From Paenibacillus graminis (GTDB taxonomy: Bacteria; Bacillota; Bacilli; Paenibacillales; Paenibacillaceae): a stretch of 64,000 nucleotides of DNA. The DNA lies in the NCBI RefSeq assembly GCF_000758705.1, contig NZ_CP009287.1:3038001-3102000 (forward strand). The letters run 5' to 3'. Every line of letters begins with the position of its first letter. The first letter of the stretch is position 1. Below the pieces are notes generated by a model. The model was not told where the DNA came from, did not search any database, and saw only the letters and a program-made list of their open reading frames with translations. Below are positions 15,568 to 24,392 of this stretch, in pieces. A program made the translations under genes and the position numbers.

Positions 15568-16037
15568 GCAAGCTCGACGGGAATGAGCGCTGGAAAACAA
15601 AAATGATCAAGACTGAGCATGTTGAGCAGTTCGAGGGGCAGCAGCGTGATGCTGGTAGTAAAATGATTACGATTGAAGAGAGGACGATGGTCCGTGATCT
15701 CATTTTGCTTCCTTACATAGATACCATGGTTAGAAAGAGCCTGAAGGAGTTGGAACACTCCGGCAGTATTTTGAAGCGTGCGTATCTGTTGGCCATTGAA
15801 GCCATCCAGCGCCGGATCATGCAGGGTACCTATCTACTGCAGAAGTAGCTCAAGCAGCGGAATATCAAGGTGCTGGCGGATGAGCAGGACGAATTTATCC
15901 TATATCACAAAGTCTTTTGCCGGGGATATCAGGAACGGTTTGGATTGACGAGGGATGTTATGCGTACAGAGATAAGCCTGCGGTTAAGCAAGTATATTGC
16001 AGAGCTAGGGACAGTATTAAAAGATCATCTTAAATAA
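15564..16037 (+). pseudogene. second copy of the polymerase-associated gene, nonsense-broken
   Basis: This is collinear over all 157 codons with the gene at 6234, with high DNA identity. A TAG at 15846-15848 replaces the GAG of QKELKQRN, cutting the product at 94 residues. The remainder stays open to the TAA at 16037 (KQRNIKVLADEQDEF onward), so the mutation is recent. An imperfect hairpin at about 16046-16070 corresponds to the terminator of the first copy. Confidence 0.85.
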
Positions 16038-16167
16038 ACGAAATCTCGTCAGTGATTGTACTGGCGGGGTTTTGTTTGCTTTCCGTTCCACTTTTATTTT
16101 GTCGGGATGGTTGCGGAATCCGCCATACGAGGGCTGCCAGCGTCCTCGCATCATATAGGAGGGGTAG

Positions 16168-16416
16168 TTGTATGCACATGAACGAATGGCTGAATTATGG
16201 ACTATCAGTAATCAACGTTCTTTGAAAAATTCTGAAAAACTTGAAATGGAGATCTGCCAGCAAGCAAACGTAATTTACTGCTGGGATTGGGCATGGTTTA
16301 AGCAGTTATCTTTAATAGCTGATGAGACAAATGACATCAAGATGCAGCATGAACTTTGCGCTCGATTAGAGGAGCTGCATTGGGAAGTCATGGTGTCCGA
16401 TACTGAAACACTATAA
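16168..16416 (+). CDS. small hypothetical protein, start unclear
   Basis: An 82-codon acidic frame with an aromatic centre (NVIYCWDWAWFKQLSLIADE). The strong AGGAGGGG upstream is best placed for an ATG at 16172 in a different frame that ends after 17 codons, so the original start may have been separated by a frameshift. No family is recognised. Confidence 0.35.
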   Translation: MYAHERMAELWTISNQRSLKNSEKLEMEICQQANVIYCWDWAWFKQLSLIADETNDIKMQHELCARLEELHWEVMVSDTETL

Positions 16417-16577
16417 TCATCTAAAAGTTGTTTTGTAAGAGCTCTTTGGTTCATTCCCTTTGACTCTCGATGATAACGTAACAGACACTCCCCTAAGATG
16501 AGTGCCACAATACCTCCGATAATTAAATTAAGAAGGTGATGTAGAAAATAATAACACATGAATAAATTGATGACACA

Positions 16578-16763
16578 ATGCGGGAAAAAAGAAAATGGTC
16601 CAAATATAAAAATCCGGTGGACGAGAAATTCTTAGAATATAAAGTTAGAATCGCGTTAGCAGTATTAGATGTTCCTTTACCAGCGAAAGTTAAAGTAATC
16701 ACTCCGAATAAAAAATATCAAACAATTCGTCCCCAAAATAATTTTCAAGCACAATTAAGTTAG
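16578..16763 (+). CDS. small basic hypothetical protein
   Basis: A 61-codon frame, rich in Lys, without a clear binding site but directly followed by the terminator at 16787. No motif is recognised; it may be a fragment. Confidence 0.3.
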   Translation: MREKRKWSKYKNPVDEKFLEYKVRIALAVLDVPLPAKVKVITPNKKYQTIRPQNNFQAQLS

Positions 16764-16786
16764 TTAAGCGAATTGAAGAGAAAAGA

Positions 16787-16815
16787 AAAAAACCCTTATA
16801 TAATAAGGGTTTTTA
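16787..16815. terminator. bidirectional terminator
   Basis: AAAAAACCCTTAT / ATAAGGGTTTTT arms with a minimal loop. It lies 14 bp past the 3' end of the minus-strand tRNA gene and also follows the small plus-strand frame. Confidence 0.8.
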
Positions 16816-16829
16816 GAGATGGTGCAGTA

Positions 16830-16901
16830 TAGGACGGATGGGGTTCGAACCCATGACCCCTACCCTGTCAAGATAGTGCTCTCCCGCTGAGCTACCGTCC
16901 T
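16830..16901 (-). tRNA. tRNA-Val (GAC)
   Basis: A full cloverleaf can be drawn on the minus strand: acceptor AGGACGG/CCGTCCT (7 bp), D arm GCTC/GAGC, anticodon stem CTATC/GGTAG with loop TTGACAG (anticodon GAC at 16867-16869 complement), and T arm ATGGG/CCCAT with TTCGAAC. Discriminator A; CCA is not encoded. It is a single tRNA gene. The 330 bp beyond it (16902-17230) hold nothing else I can support. Confidence 0.92.
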
Positions 16902-17254
16902 GCAACGAAATTTATAATACCATAGGATGTGAGGGGAAGGCAATGTTTTTTTCTGGGCAGGCTCGCAAATACCTGATATACAAATTATTCTATCGTTGCT
17001 GCCGGAGGAATAGCGTAGGATAAGCTATGATACATAGAACGATCAATTGCTGGAGGGAGCAAGCAAGGACTGTTTTTTTTGCGAAAAATTACCTCAATGG
17101 GGCAGACGCTGGGATGATCTGGAATGTTGCTCAGCGGATTAACAGAAGATTAACGCACCAAATGGCAGTTTGTTGTGGATTAAGGTATAAGCTTTATCTG
17201 CTGCTCCGGCTGGGGTAGAATACAATAAACATGGCTTGGAAAAGAGGTTGGACT

Positions 17255-18091
17255 ATGGGAAGTGACAGCAGCAGATTCAAAGTGCTGGGCGATTATCTCA
17301 GATCGCGGCGGAACCGTCTTCAGCCGGAACAGGCTGGCTTGAGCGGTTCCTACAATCAGCGGCGAACGCCGGGGCTGCGGCGGGAAGAGGTAGCTTTGCT
17401 GGCCGGGGTCAGCGCTACCTACTACACTTGGCTGGAACAGGGGAGAGAGGTTACTGCATCCCGGGACATTATGGAGAATATAGGGAGGGCCCTGCAGCTG
17501 ACTCCGGACGAGAACAAGCATCTGATGGAGCTATGGAATCCCTCTGAGCCGGAGCAGGTTTCTTCTATTAATACAGTGCTGAATCCGCAATGGCAGGATA
17601 TTATCCGGTAGTTGGCCTATACTTCTTTTATCAGCAATGAAAAATCCGAAATTCTGGCCTGGAATGAGGCCGCCGCCGAAATACTCATTGACTTTGACTC
17701 TTTGCCGGCACCGGAGCGCCTAATGCTTCGCTTGATGTTTACCGATCCTTCACTGCGGCAGCGTATGGTGAACTGAGAGGAGTTCGCCCGCCATTCCGTT
17801 GCCGTTTTTAGAACGTATTATGACAAGCAGCATGGCGAAGCTTTTTATAAGGAATTTGTGGAACGGCTCTGCGCGGACAGTCCGGAGTTCAAGCGCATTT
17901 GGGAATTGCATGATGTGGAGCATAAAAGAGTGAACCGGGTGTACATCCGGAAATCTGCTGAGGCGGTGCCTAATGCCTACGATATTCACTCCGTTGCCAG
18001 TATTGCAGAGCATCCCGATCTGCATATATGCGTCTACACACCGGTTCTGAATGCTGCGCAGGATATACCAGAGAACACCGCAGGCGGATAA
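17255..18091 (+). pseudogene. MmyB-type XRE regulator broken by two nonsense codons
   Basis: One frame of 279 codons covers a helix-turn-helix (TPGLRREEVALLAGVSATYY, WLEQGR) and an MmyB-type ligand domain (SEILAWNEAAAEIL, MLRLMFTDPSLRQRMV, TYYDKQHGEAFYKEFVERL). TAG at 17609-17611 stands where the family usually has Gln (IL.QL), and TGA at 17774-17776 where it has Trp (WEEFAR). Both are single-base changes and the rest is intact, so inactivation is recent. AGAGG lies 7 bp before the ATG. These regulators usually control a neighbouring oxidoreductase; here that gene too is a stub. Confidence 0.88.
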
Positions 18092-18214
18092 CCTCATGCT
18101 TCCCTGGTAAAGATCTTACTAGCATAAACATACTGTGGCTGCATCCCGAAGCGGGGGATAGAATGGGGTGGTGATACATTTTCCAATACCGCAAAGGAAG
18201 AGGGGAGCCACAAT

Positions 18215-18307
18215 ATGAATACTAGAAAACTTGGACAAGTTGGGCTGGAAGTATCGGCCATAGGCCTAGGTGCTGCCGCAGGCGGCCGTTTTCCGAGCCA
18301 GGCCTAA
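18215..18307 (+). pseudogene. N-terminal stub of an aldo/keto reductase
   Basis: The 30-codon frame begins MNTRKLGQVGLEVSAIGLG, the standard opening strand of aldo/keto reductases, then diverges and stops. The remainder of the gene (about 290 codons) is missing. AGGGGAG lies before the ATG. It is a deletion remnant next to the dead MmyB-type regulator. Confidence 0.8.
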
Positions 18308-18342
18308 GCAGCTGCCAATGATAAACCAATAATCGGAATTCT

Positions 18343-18392
18343 GTTCCCTTCGGCCGCTGATTGCAGTAATCGGTGCTGGAGGGAACTTTTTT
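18343..18392 (+). terminator. terminator-like hairpin
   Basis: GTTCCCT / AGGGAAC arms with a long structured loop and a T6 tail. It lies after the reductase stub and before the M50 peptidase gene. Confidence 0.5.
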
Positions 18393-18482
18393 GGCCTTTT
18401 GGCCCTGCTTTCCCCGCAATAGTGGAATCGCCTCCCTCAAAATGATAATCTTGAATCAAACCAAGATAAAGGAGCAACGAAT

Positions 18483-19562
18483 TTGCCGCAACCCAATGAA
18501 TCCAAGAATAAAACTTCCACCGGGCTGAAATGGTTGGGAGGAGGGGCAGCCATGCTGCTCCTGAAAGGGAAGGCGATTTTATCTCTGCTGAAGCTGGGAA
18601 AAATAGCCGGTCCGCTGATATCCATGTTGTTTTCTGTAGGGGCTTATGCACTGATCTATCCTTGGCAGTTCGCCATCGGCTTTGTGCTGCTGCTGTTTGT
18701 CCATGAGCTGGGGCATGTGATTGCCGCGAAGCGGATTGGTCTTCCGGTTAGCGCTCCGCTGTTTATTCCTTTTCTGGGCGCATTGATCACTATGAAAAAA
18801 CAGCCGCTGGACGCTAAAATGGAGGCTTATGTAGCCTTTGGAGGACCTATCCTGGGCAGCGCGGGGGCAGCGGTTGTTTTTGCATTTGCCTATTATTATC
18901 ACAGTCCGCTTCTGTATTCTCTGGCCTACGTCGGATTTCTGCTCAACCTGATCAATTTGCTGCCAATTCACCCGCTGGATGGAGGGCGTATTGCAACTGC
19001 GGTCACACGCTGGCTGTGGCTGGTCGGACTGATCGGCGGACTAGGAGTAATCATCTATCTGAAATCGATCCTGTTCCTGATTATCTGGGTGCTGTTTGCC
19101 TATGATTTGTACAAGAAGTATATCAGCCGGAAGAAGAACAGCCAGATGCGGACCCTTTTGCTCAGATTCCTCATCCCTGTAGAACATTTAAGGGAACAAG
19201 GCTATCTGATTCCGGGGCCGGAGCACACCAGGGAATTGCCGTTCACCACTTACAGCGATCTGGAACGGCAGCAGTATATCGGCATCCGCTATGAAAGCCT
19301 GGACTATTATGGTACTGCCAGACTGCCTGTACAGAGTATTATTGAAAAGGTGAAGCTAACCCGGCTTGAGCACATTACGGAGGAGACAGGACTGCATTTG
19401 AACGCGCTGTGTGAGGTCCGGTATTCTGTGTATGAGAATGACAAATACTATGATGTGCCGGCAAGGGACCGCTGGAAATATGGTGCTGCTTATGCTGCGC
19501 TCGCGGGAGGGATTGGGTACCTGATGTATTTAGTGCATGTGGTGGGGAATGTAAATCTCTAG
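18483..19562 (+). CDS. site-2 protease family (M50) membrane peptidase
   Basis: A 359-residue protein. The zinc motif HELGH and the second motif NLLPIHPLDGGR are both present, placing it in peptidase family M50. At least six hydrophobic segments span residues 25-210. A soluble C-terminal region of about 130 residues follows. The start is TTG with GGAG 9 bp upstream. Such enzymes cut membrane-bound regulators inside the bilayer; the substrate here is unknown. It may be co-transcribed with the small lipoprotein that follows after 66 bp. Confidence 0.88.
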   Translation: MPQPNESKNKTSTGLKWLGGGAAMLLLKGKAILSLLKLGKIAGPLISMLFSVGAYALIYPWQFAIGFVLLLFVHELGHVIAAKRIGLPVSAPLFIPFLGALITMKKQPLDAKMEAYVAFGGPILGSAGAAVVFAFAYYYHSPLLYSLAYVGFLLNLINLLPIHPLDGGRIATAVTRWLWLVGLIGGLGVIIYLKSILFLIIWVLFAYDLYKKYISRKKNSQMRTLLLRFLIPVEHLREQGYLIPGPEHTRELPFTTYSDLERQQYIGIRYESLDYYGTARLPVQSIIEKVKLTRLEHITEETGLHLNALCEVRYSVYENDKYYDVPARDRWKYGAAYAALAGGIGYLMYLVHVVGNVNL

Positions 19563-19628
19563 TCCTCCGTTTAGCATCGCTCCAAACCGTCAAAGCTGTA
19601 AAAAGCTGAAGGGATAGGAGGAAAGCTT

Positions 19629-19841
19629 ATGCGCAGGAATTCATTACAGGCAGCGGCCTGTTTGCTCATGCTTCTGAGTACGGCAGGCTGCGCAGCGCAG
19701 GATCAGGCCCCGGGCGCTGTGGAAATCCATAGGATGACCAACCTTGATGGGCCGCTGGGGGGAACAGACAGCACGCTGTCACCGGTTATGCAGGATGTAT
19801 ATGACCGTTCGATCCCGGAAGAGGTCTATTCAGGCCATTAG
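19629..19841 (+). CDS. small lipoprotein
   Basis: A 70-residue protein with a lipoprotein signal (MRRN, hydrophobic stretch, lipobox LSTAGC with Cys21). The mature part is 50 residues, acidic and unlike any family I know. GGAGG lies 7 bp before the ATG. Membrane anchoring by diacylglycerol is expected. Confidence 0.75.
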   Translation: MRRNSLQAAACLLMLLSTAGCAAQDQAPGAVEIHRMTNLDGPLGGTDSTLSPVMQDVYDRSIPEEVYSGH

Positions 19842-19955
19842 CAGCGGTTTCCTGGGAGGGTACAGCGTTCATCTCTTAATCTGTACAGAGAAATGGAATT
19901 TCTGTATAATAGGTCGACTATCGTTTTGACCTATTTGAGAGGGGAACAAAGGAAA

Positions 19956-20399
19956 ATGGCAGCAGAAATTGTACGTGTGACCACGGATGAACAGCTCCAA
20001 ATGGGACTGGACATCCGCAAAAAAGTCTTTGTTGAAGAGCAGAAAGTACCGCTGGAAGAAGAAGTGGATGAATATGATGTGATTGGAGACAACGTTCATC
20101 ACATGCTGCTGCTGGATGAAGGCATCCCGGTAGCCACAGGAAGATTGATATACTACAAAGCCGGTACGGCCAAAATGCAGCGGATCGCTGTTCACCAGGC
20201 ATACCGCAGCAAGGGATATGGGCGTGTGCTGCTGCTGGCACTGGAGGGACTTGCCCGGGAGATTGGTCTTCAATCCTCCATACTGGACGCACAGTGCCAT
20301 GCGGAGGATTTTTATATCAAGCTTGGCTATAAGGTGATATCCTTAGAGCCTTTCTATGATGCGGGCATTTTGCATGTCCGGATGGAAAAGGCGCTCTAA
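19956..20399 (+). CDS. GNAT acetyltransferase, YjcF/ElaA-like
   Basis: A 147-residue GNAT protein. The N-terminal IRKKVFVEEQKVPLEEEVDEYD is typical of the ElaA/YjcF group; MQRIAVHQAYRSKGYG is the acetyl-CoA motif, followed by DAQCHAEDFYIKLGYKV. An earlier in-frame ATG (19893) has no binding site, while AAAGG precedes ATG 19956. The substrate is unknown. Confidence 0.85.
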   Translation: MAAEIVRVTTDEQLQMGLDIRKKVFVEEQKVPLEEEVDEYDVIGDNVHHMLLLDEGIPVATGRLIYYKAGTAKMQRIAVHQAYRSKGYGRVLLLALEGLAREIGLQSSILDAQCHAEDFYIKLGYKVISLEPFYDAGILHVRMEKAL

Positions 20400-20489
20400 C
20401 CTGCAGGAATACATACTCATTACCGTTTCAGGAGAAGCTAGAATAGAGCCTAATCATGGCCAATCCAAGCGCGAAGGAGTAGATCCTAA

Positions 20490-20726
20490 GTGATGAACAG
20501 TGCACGTGAACGGTTTATAGCCGCCCAGCGTAACGGTGACGGAGACCTGGTCAGCTTCCAGACCTCTTCCGGACGGGTGCTTGATTACCAGCAGGCTTTG
20601 CAGGAGGTTCAGGCCGGTGCCATTGCCGGTGTGAATGTTTTTAAAGGCAGAGACGGCGAAATGTACATCCGCGGCGATGCCGATGGCGATCCAACCAACA
20701 ACCTGGATCAGCTTCCGCAGTTTTAG
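20490..20726 (+). CDS. DUF3892-type small protein
   Basis: A 78-residue protein. The pattern of a dG-rich strand, YQQALQEVQAGAIAGVNVFKGRDGE, YIRGDADGD and NNLDQLPQF matches the DUF3892 family of small Firmicute proteins of unknown function. GTG 20490 or ATG 20493 can start it behind AAGGAG. It is monocistronic with its own terminator. Confidence 0.75.
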   Translation: MMNSARERFIAAQRNGDGDLVSFQTSSGRVLDYQQALQEVQAGAIAGVNVFKGRDGEMYIRGDADGDPTNNLDQLPQF

Positions 20727-20740
20727 CCCGTATAGATCAG

Positions 20741-20785
20741 AACGGCCGGGTAGGCGTCGATTGACGCACTGTCCGGCCGTTTTTG
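20741..20785 (+). terminator. rho-independent terminator
   Basis: AACGGCCGG / CCGGCCGTT arms, a 22-nt loop with an inner GCGTC/GACGC pair, and a T5 tail. Confidence 0.85.
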
Positions 20786-20814
20786 TCTAAATATTAACGG
20801 GTATACGCTGTGCG

Positions 20815-21576
20815 CTATAAAGAGTCCTTCCTGCAGCCGGGCAGCGCATAGGGCACCTGCTGCTCCAGAAATTCCATCTCCCCGGTATGCCCTTCGAACT
20901 TTGGTTTCTCATCGCTGTAATGCATCAGCATAATCAGCTTCCGGACTTCTTCCGGCAAGGACATCAGTTCTCTAAGGGTAGTATGCACCTGTCCGCGTCC
21001 GCTCAACTGGCAGTCATGCAGAATCTTCGTGACCCCGCGGTTATGGACCAGGTGGAGCAGAAGTTCGGGCTGGAAAGTCAGATCTGCACTGTAAAAGATA
21101 CACTCATTTAGCAGAAGCGAATAGCTTGCTTTCCCGGGCATGTGTGGCGTGCGGATCAGCTCCAGTGTAAGGGAAGGAGACAGCTTGTACGGAGTGTCAG
21201 GTTTCAGCGGTTTGACGTTAAATATATCGGCTAGCGACCGGGTGGCCCCTTTCCGGTGCAAAGGTTCAAGGAGCGGGTGCTGCCACAGCGGATCGATTAG
21301 AGTCTCTGCCAGCAGCAGTGTCATTTTGCCATGAGGTTCCTGGCTTGGTGTATGGGCCAGCTCTGTCAGTCCGCCGATATGATCGCCATGGATATGCGTA
21401 ATCAGCGTTTCGTTCACCTCCCGAAAGGATTTCCCGAGTGACTTCATCGCCTGGGGTGCAGTCACTCCGCAATCTATCAGAAGTGTGTATCCATGGTCCT
21501 GCAGCACAGCGTTATTGTTATAGTATTTTGTGGAAAAGGCATCTCCTGTGCCCAGCATTTGTAAATAAATAGTCAT
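20815..21576 (-). CDS. metallo-beta-lactamase fold hydrolase
   Basis: A 253-residue enzyme. LGTGDAF opens the fold, THIHGDHIGG is the HxHxDH metal motif, TPHMPGKASYSL and FYSADLTF follow, and a late His lies in MLMHYSDEKP. This is the pattern of the RNase Z/phosphodiesterase-like branch of the superfamily, but the exosite of true RNase Z is not evident. The substrate is unknown, possibly a phosphodiester. GGAGGG precedes the ATG. Confidence 0.85.
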   Translation of the reverse strand: MTIYLQMLGTGDAFSTKYYNNNAVLQDHGYTLLIDCGVTAPQAMKSLGKSFREVNETLITHIHGDHIGGLTELAHTPSQEPHGKMTLLLAETLIDPLWQHPLLEPLHRKGATRSLADIFNVKPLKPDTPYKLSPSLTLELIRTPHMPGKASYSLLLNECIFYSADLTFQPELLLHLVHNRGVTKILHDCQLSGRGQVHTTLRELMSLPEEVRKLIMLMHYSDEKPKFEGHTGEMEFLEQQVPYALPGCRKDSL

Positions 21577-21727
21577 GAAGAAGCCCTCCTGTAATCGCGG
21601 CTGGAATCTATTGATCCTATCGTATCATTGTTTACAAAAGGAGTGAAATAATCCCCTGCCATTCCGCAACTTGTAGCTATTTTTGCAGTATATATTAACA
21701 GCATGAATTACTTGGGGGTCTCTAGCG

Positions 21728-22279
21728 ATGAGATGGAAGAAAATTGCTGTGTGTCTGGTTGTATTTTCCTTAATGGGAGGATCATTATTATTTGCAGATG
21801 CGGTTAACCAGAAGATCAGAGTATGGAGCAACGGCAAAGAAGTGGCCGATGGCGGTTATTTAATCGACGGTAAAGCCTATATTCCCGCCAGGGAGGCAGG
21901 GGGCGTCGTCAACTGGGATGGTTCAGGCAAGCTGAGCATTCTCAAGCCGAATGTCCATATTGTGCTGTTCAAGGGTGACAACGTCTTTGGCAATGTGAAC
22001 GTAGGCAAGCTCAAGATCAAGGTGCTGACCCAGGTAGACAGCTTAACCGAGGAGGTTGCAGCGGTGAAGGTGGCCATCACGGACCCGTCCGGCAGCGTGA
22101 AGGACATTCAGTCCCAGGATCTCGGAAGCTCGAAGAAGGAGGACTTCTGGTTCCCGACTTCGGAATTCACTTATGATTTCAAAGATGCCGGCAAATACCG
22201 GGTAGGGTTCTATATTAAGCCTTCCAAAGGGTCCGATTATGTACTTGTGTCAGAGAAAGTAATCACTGCGCTGGATTAG
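21728..22279 (+). CDS. exported protein with copper amine oxidase-type stalk domain
   Basis: A 183-residue protein with a signal peptide (residues 1-24, MRWKKIAVCLVV, cut near FADA). The pattern VWSNGKEVADGGYLIDGKAYIPA matches the opening of the copper amine oxidase N-terminal (stalk) domain, common in Paenibacillus cell-surface proteins. A beta-rich domain follows (VKVAITDPSGSVKDI). It is not an amine oxidase. The role is probably wall-associated. Confidence 0.75.
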   Translation: MRWKKIAVCLVVFSLMGGSLLFADAVNQKIRVWSNGKEVADGGYLIDGKAYIPAREAGGVVNWDGSGKLSILKPNVHIVLFKGDNVFGNVNVGKLKIKVLTQVDSLTEEVAAVKVAITDPSGSVKDIQSQDLGSSKKEDFWFPTSEFTYDFKDAGKYRVGFYIKPSKGSDYVLVSEKVITALD

Positions 22280-22369
22280 CCGATTCAGGCCTCCCTCAAA
22301 TTGACCTGACTTATCTTACGTGTTACGATACCAAATGTAGGATAAATCAATTTAAAGTGAGGTATTTCA

Positions 22370-22693
22370 ATGAGCGATCACAAACATGAGCATGGCCATG
22401 AACATGGTGAAGCATGCGGTTGCGGACATGATCACGACCATGAGCACGAGGAGTTTGTGCTGACCTTGACGAATGAGCAGGGCGAAGATGTGGAAATGGT
22501 GCTGGTGGAAACGTTCGATGTAGGCGAGAAGCTATACGCTCTGCTGTTGGAACGCGAAAACCCTGAAGCGGATGGCATCATTCTGCGCATGGAAGAAGAA
22601 GATGAAGAAATGGTACTCTACAACATTGAAGATGAAGCTGAATGGAAAGCTGTTGAAGAAGCATACAATGAGCTGCTTGCCCAGCAAGAATAG
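22370..22693 (+). CDS. DUF1292 protein with His-rich head (YrzB-like)
   Basis: A 107-residue acidic protein. Residues 3-27 are a His/Glu/Asp/Cys-rich string that could bind metal; the rest matches DUF1292 (FVLTLTNEQGEDVEMVLVET, YALLLERENPEAD, EEMVLYNIEDEAEW). B. subtilis YrzB is the short form without the His-rich head. Function unknown. A terminator follows at 22762. Confidence 0.85.
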   Translation: MSDHKHEHGHEHGEACGCGHDHDHEHEEFVLTLTNEQGEDVEMVLVETFDVGEKLYALLLERENPEADGIILRMEEEDEEMVLYNIEDEAEWKAVEEAYNELLAQQE

Positions 22694-22761
22694 ATTTCAG
22701 TGTAGCCATAGTGCTGAAAACCGCCTTGGACAAGGCTGTGACGCTAAGCTAAAGGCGCACA

Positions 22762-22794
22762 AAAACCCGATACTTGTTAAGTGTCGGGTTTTTG
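22762..22794. terminator. bidirectional terminator
   Basis: AAAACCCGATACTT / AAGTGTCGGGTTTT arms with one G-T pair, flanked by A and T runs. It is shared by the DUF1292 gene and the converging speA. Confidence 0.85.
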
Positions 22795-22825
22795 TGTTTC
22801 TTATCCGCCGAGTGATGGCAGCCGA

Positions 22826-24301
22826 TCAGGAGATCGGCTCAGCCTCCACAATGACTTTGACGTAATTGATGCTGCGGTCCTCGGGGCCTTTGACCGGCAG
22901 TCCGATTTCCACATGGTCGATGATATAATCGATGTTATCCTGGGTAATAACTTCACCGGGGAGCAGAATAGGGATTCCCGGAGGGTAGACATAAATGAAC
23001 TCCGCAATGATATAGCCTGCAGACTCGCGGAAGGGCACCACTTGTGTATCTGCATAAAAAGCATCTCTGGGAATCAAGGCCAGCTGCGGAATTTCCGGCA
23101 CCTGTACTTTAAGCTCATAAATTTCGCCTTTGCTGTAATGAATCGCTGACAGCACACGCAGGGCAGAAAGCAGCTTATCGACAGATTCCTGGGTATCTCC
23201 GGGGGTAATCAGGCAAAGAATATTATACATGTCGCTTAACTCTACTTCGATCTTGTACTTCTCGCGCAGCCAGTTTTCCGTCTCGTAACCGGTGATGCCG
23301 AGATGGCGCACATGAATATTGAGCTTCGTAGGATCGATGTTAAAGGTGGCTTCTGTACCGAGAATTTCTTTGCCGAAGCTGTACAAGCCATCAATGTTAT
23401 TGATCGCATCACGCGCATAGTTGGACAGGGCAATGGTTCTTGCCGCCATCTCGTGGCCGTTCAGGGCCAGATTGCGTCTGGAGGTATCCAGGGACGCTAA
23501 AAGAATATATGATGTTGAAGTTGTGGTTAGCATGCTGAGGATCGTCTGTACCCGTTGCGGATTAACAAGTCCGGTCTTGGCATTCAGATTGAGCACGGAG
23601 CTCTGGGTCATGGAGCCGCCCAGCTTGTGTACGCTGGTTGCCGCCAAGTCTGCTCCGGCCTGCATGGCCGATACCGGGAGATCCTCATGAAAATGAATCA
23701 GTACTCCATGTGCCTCGTCCACCAGCACGGGAACCCCGTAGCTGTGGGCCAGGTCGACAATCGAACGCAGATCGGCGCAAACGCCAAAATACGTAGGATT
23801 GATAACAAGTACACCCTTGGCATCGGGATGGCGCCTTAAGGCCTTCTCGAGTGCGCTGGTGGTAATACCATGGTCTATCCCAAGATTCTCATCCTGAACA
23901 GGAGAGACAAAAACAGGCTTGGCTCCGGAGAAAATAATGGCCGACATCACGGATTTGTGAATGTTGCGCGGCACAATAATTTTATCTCCTTCCGAGCAGA
24001 CAGAGAGGATCATAGTCATGATGGCATTGCTCGTGCCCTGTACGCTAAAATACGTATAGTCGGCACCGAAAGCCTCCGCAGCCAGCTTCTGAGCTTCAAG
24101 AATTACGCCGGTAGGCTGATGAAGGTCATCAAGCGGTGCGATATTGATCAAATCTATGGATAGAGCGTTATCGCCGATAAACTCACGGAATTCGGCATCG
24201 GTTCCTAGCCCCTTCTTATGCCCGGGAATATGAAATTGAACTGGGTTTCCGGCGGCATGCTTTTTGAGAGCGGTGAAGAGGGGAGTTACGTGTTGATCCA
24301 T
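22826..24301 (-). CDS. speA: arginine decarboxylase SpeA (aminotransferase-fold)
   Basis: A 491-residue PLP enzyme, collinear with B. subtilis SpeA: VQFHIPGHKKG near residue 21, ALSIDLINIAPLDDLH, FSVQGTSNAIMTM, LVDEAHGV, and the PLP lysine in TSVHKLGGS (K226). The C-terminal Orn/Lys/Arg decarboxylase region (VPFRESAGYIIAEFIYVYPPGIP) is complete. It makes agmatine from arginine, the first step of polyamine synthesis in Bacillus. Because lysine decarboxylases share the fold, the substrate is assigned by similarity to SpeA. Confidence 0.88.
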   Translation of the reverse strand: MDQHVTPLFTALKKHAAGNPVQFHIPGHKKGLGTDAEFREFIGDNALSIDLINIAPLDDLHQPTGVILEAQKLAAEAFGADYTYFSVQGTSNAIMTMILSVCSEGDKIIVPRNIHKSVMSAIIFSGAKPVFVSPVQDENLGIDHGITTSALEKALRRHPDAKGVLVINPTYFGVCADLRSIVDLAHSYGVPVLVDEAHGVLIHFHEDLPVSAMQAGADLAATSVHKLGGSMTQSSVLNLNAKTGLVNPQRVQTILSMLTTTSTSYILLASLDTSRRNLALNGHEMAARTIALSNYARDAINNIDGLYSFGKEILGTEATFNIDPTKLNIHVRHLGITGYETENWLREKYKIEVELSDMYNILCLITPGDTQESVDKLLSALRVLSAIHYSKGEIYELKVQVPEIPQLALIPRDAFYADTQVVPFRESAGYIIAEFIYVYPPGIPILLPGEVITQDNIDYIIDHVEIGLPVKGPEDRSINYVKVIVEAEPIS

Positions 24302-24392
24302 TTAATGCTGTCACAACCTTTCGTGAAGAGTAATTTTTTCAAGCAAGCCCCAGTATAACAAATCAATCAACATAATACTAGGATGTGATGGA

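Noticed and set aside
17027..17218. 63-codon frame before the MmyB-type pseudogene
   Set aside because: It lacks a binding site and any motif; composition looks non-coding.
20815..21576. Calling the metallo-beta-lactamase protein RNase Z
   Set aside because: The HxHxDH motif and fold match, but the flexible exosite arm typical of RNase Z is not evident, so only the superfamily is given.
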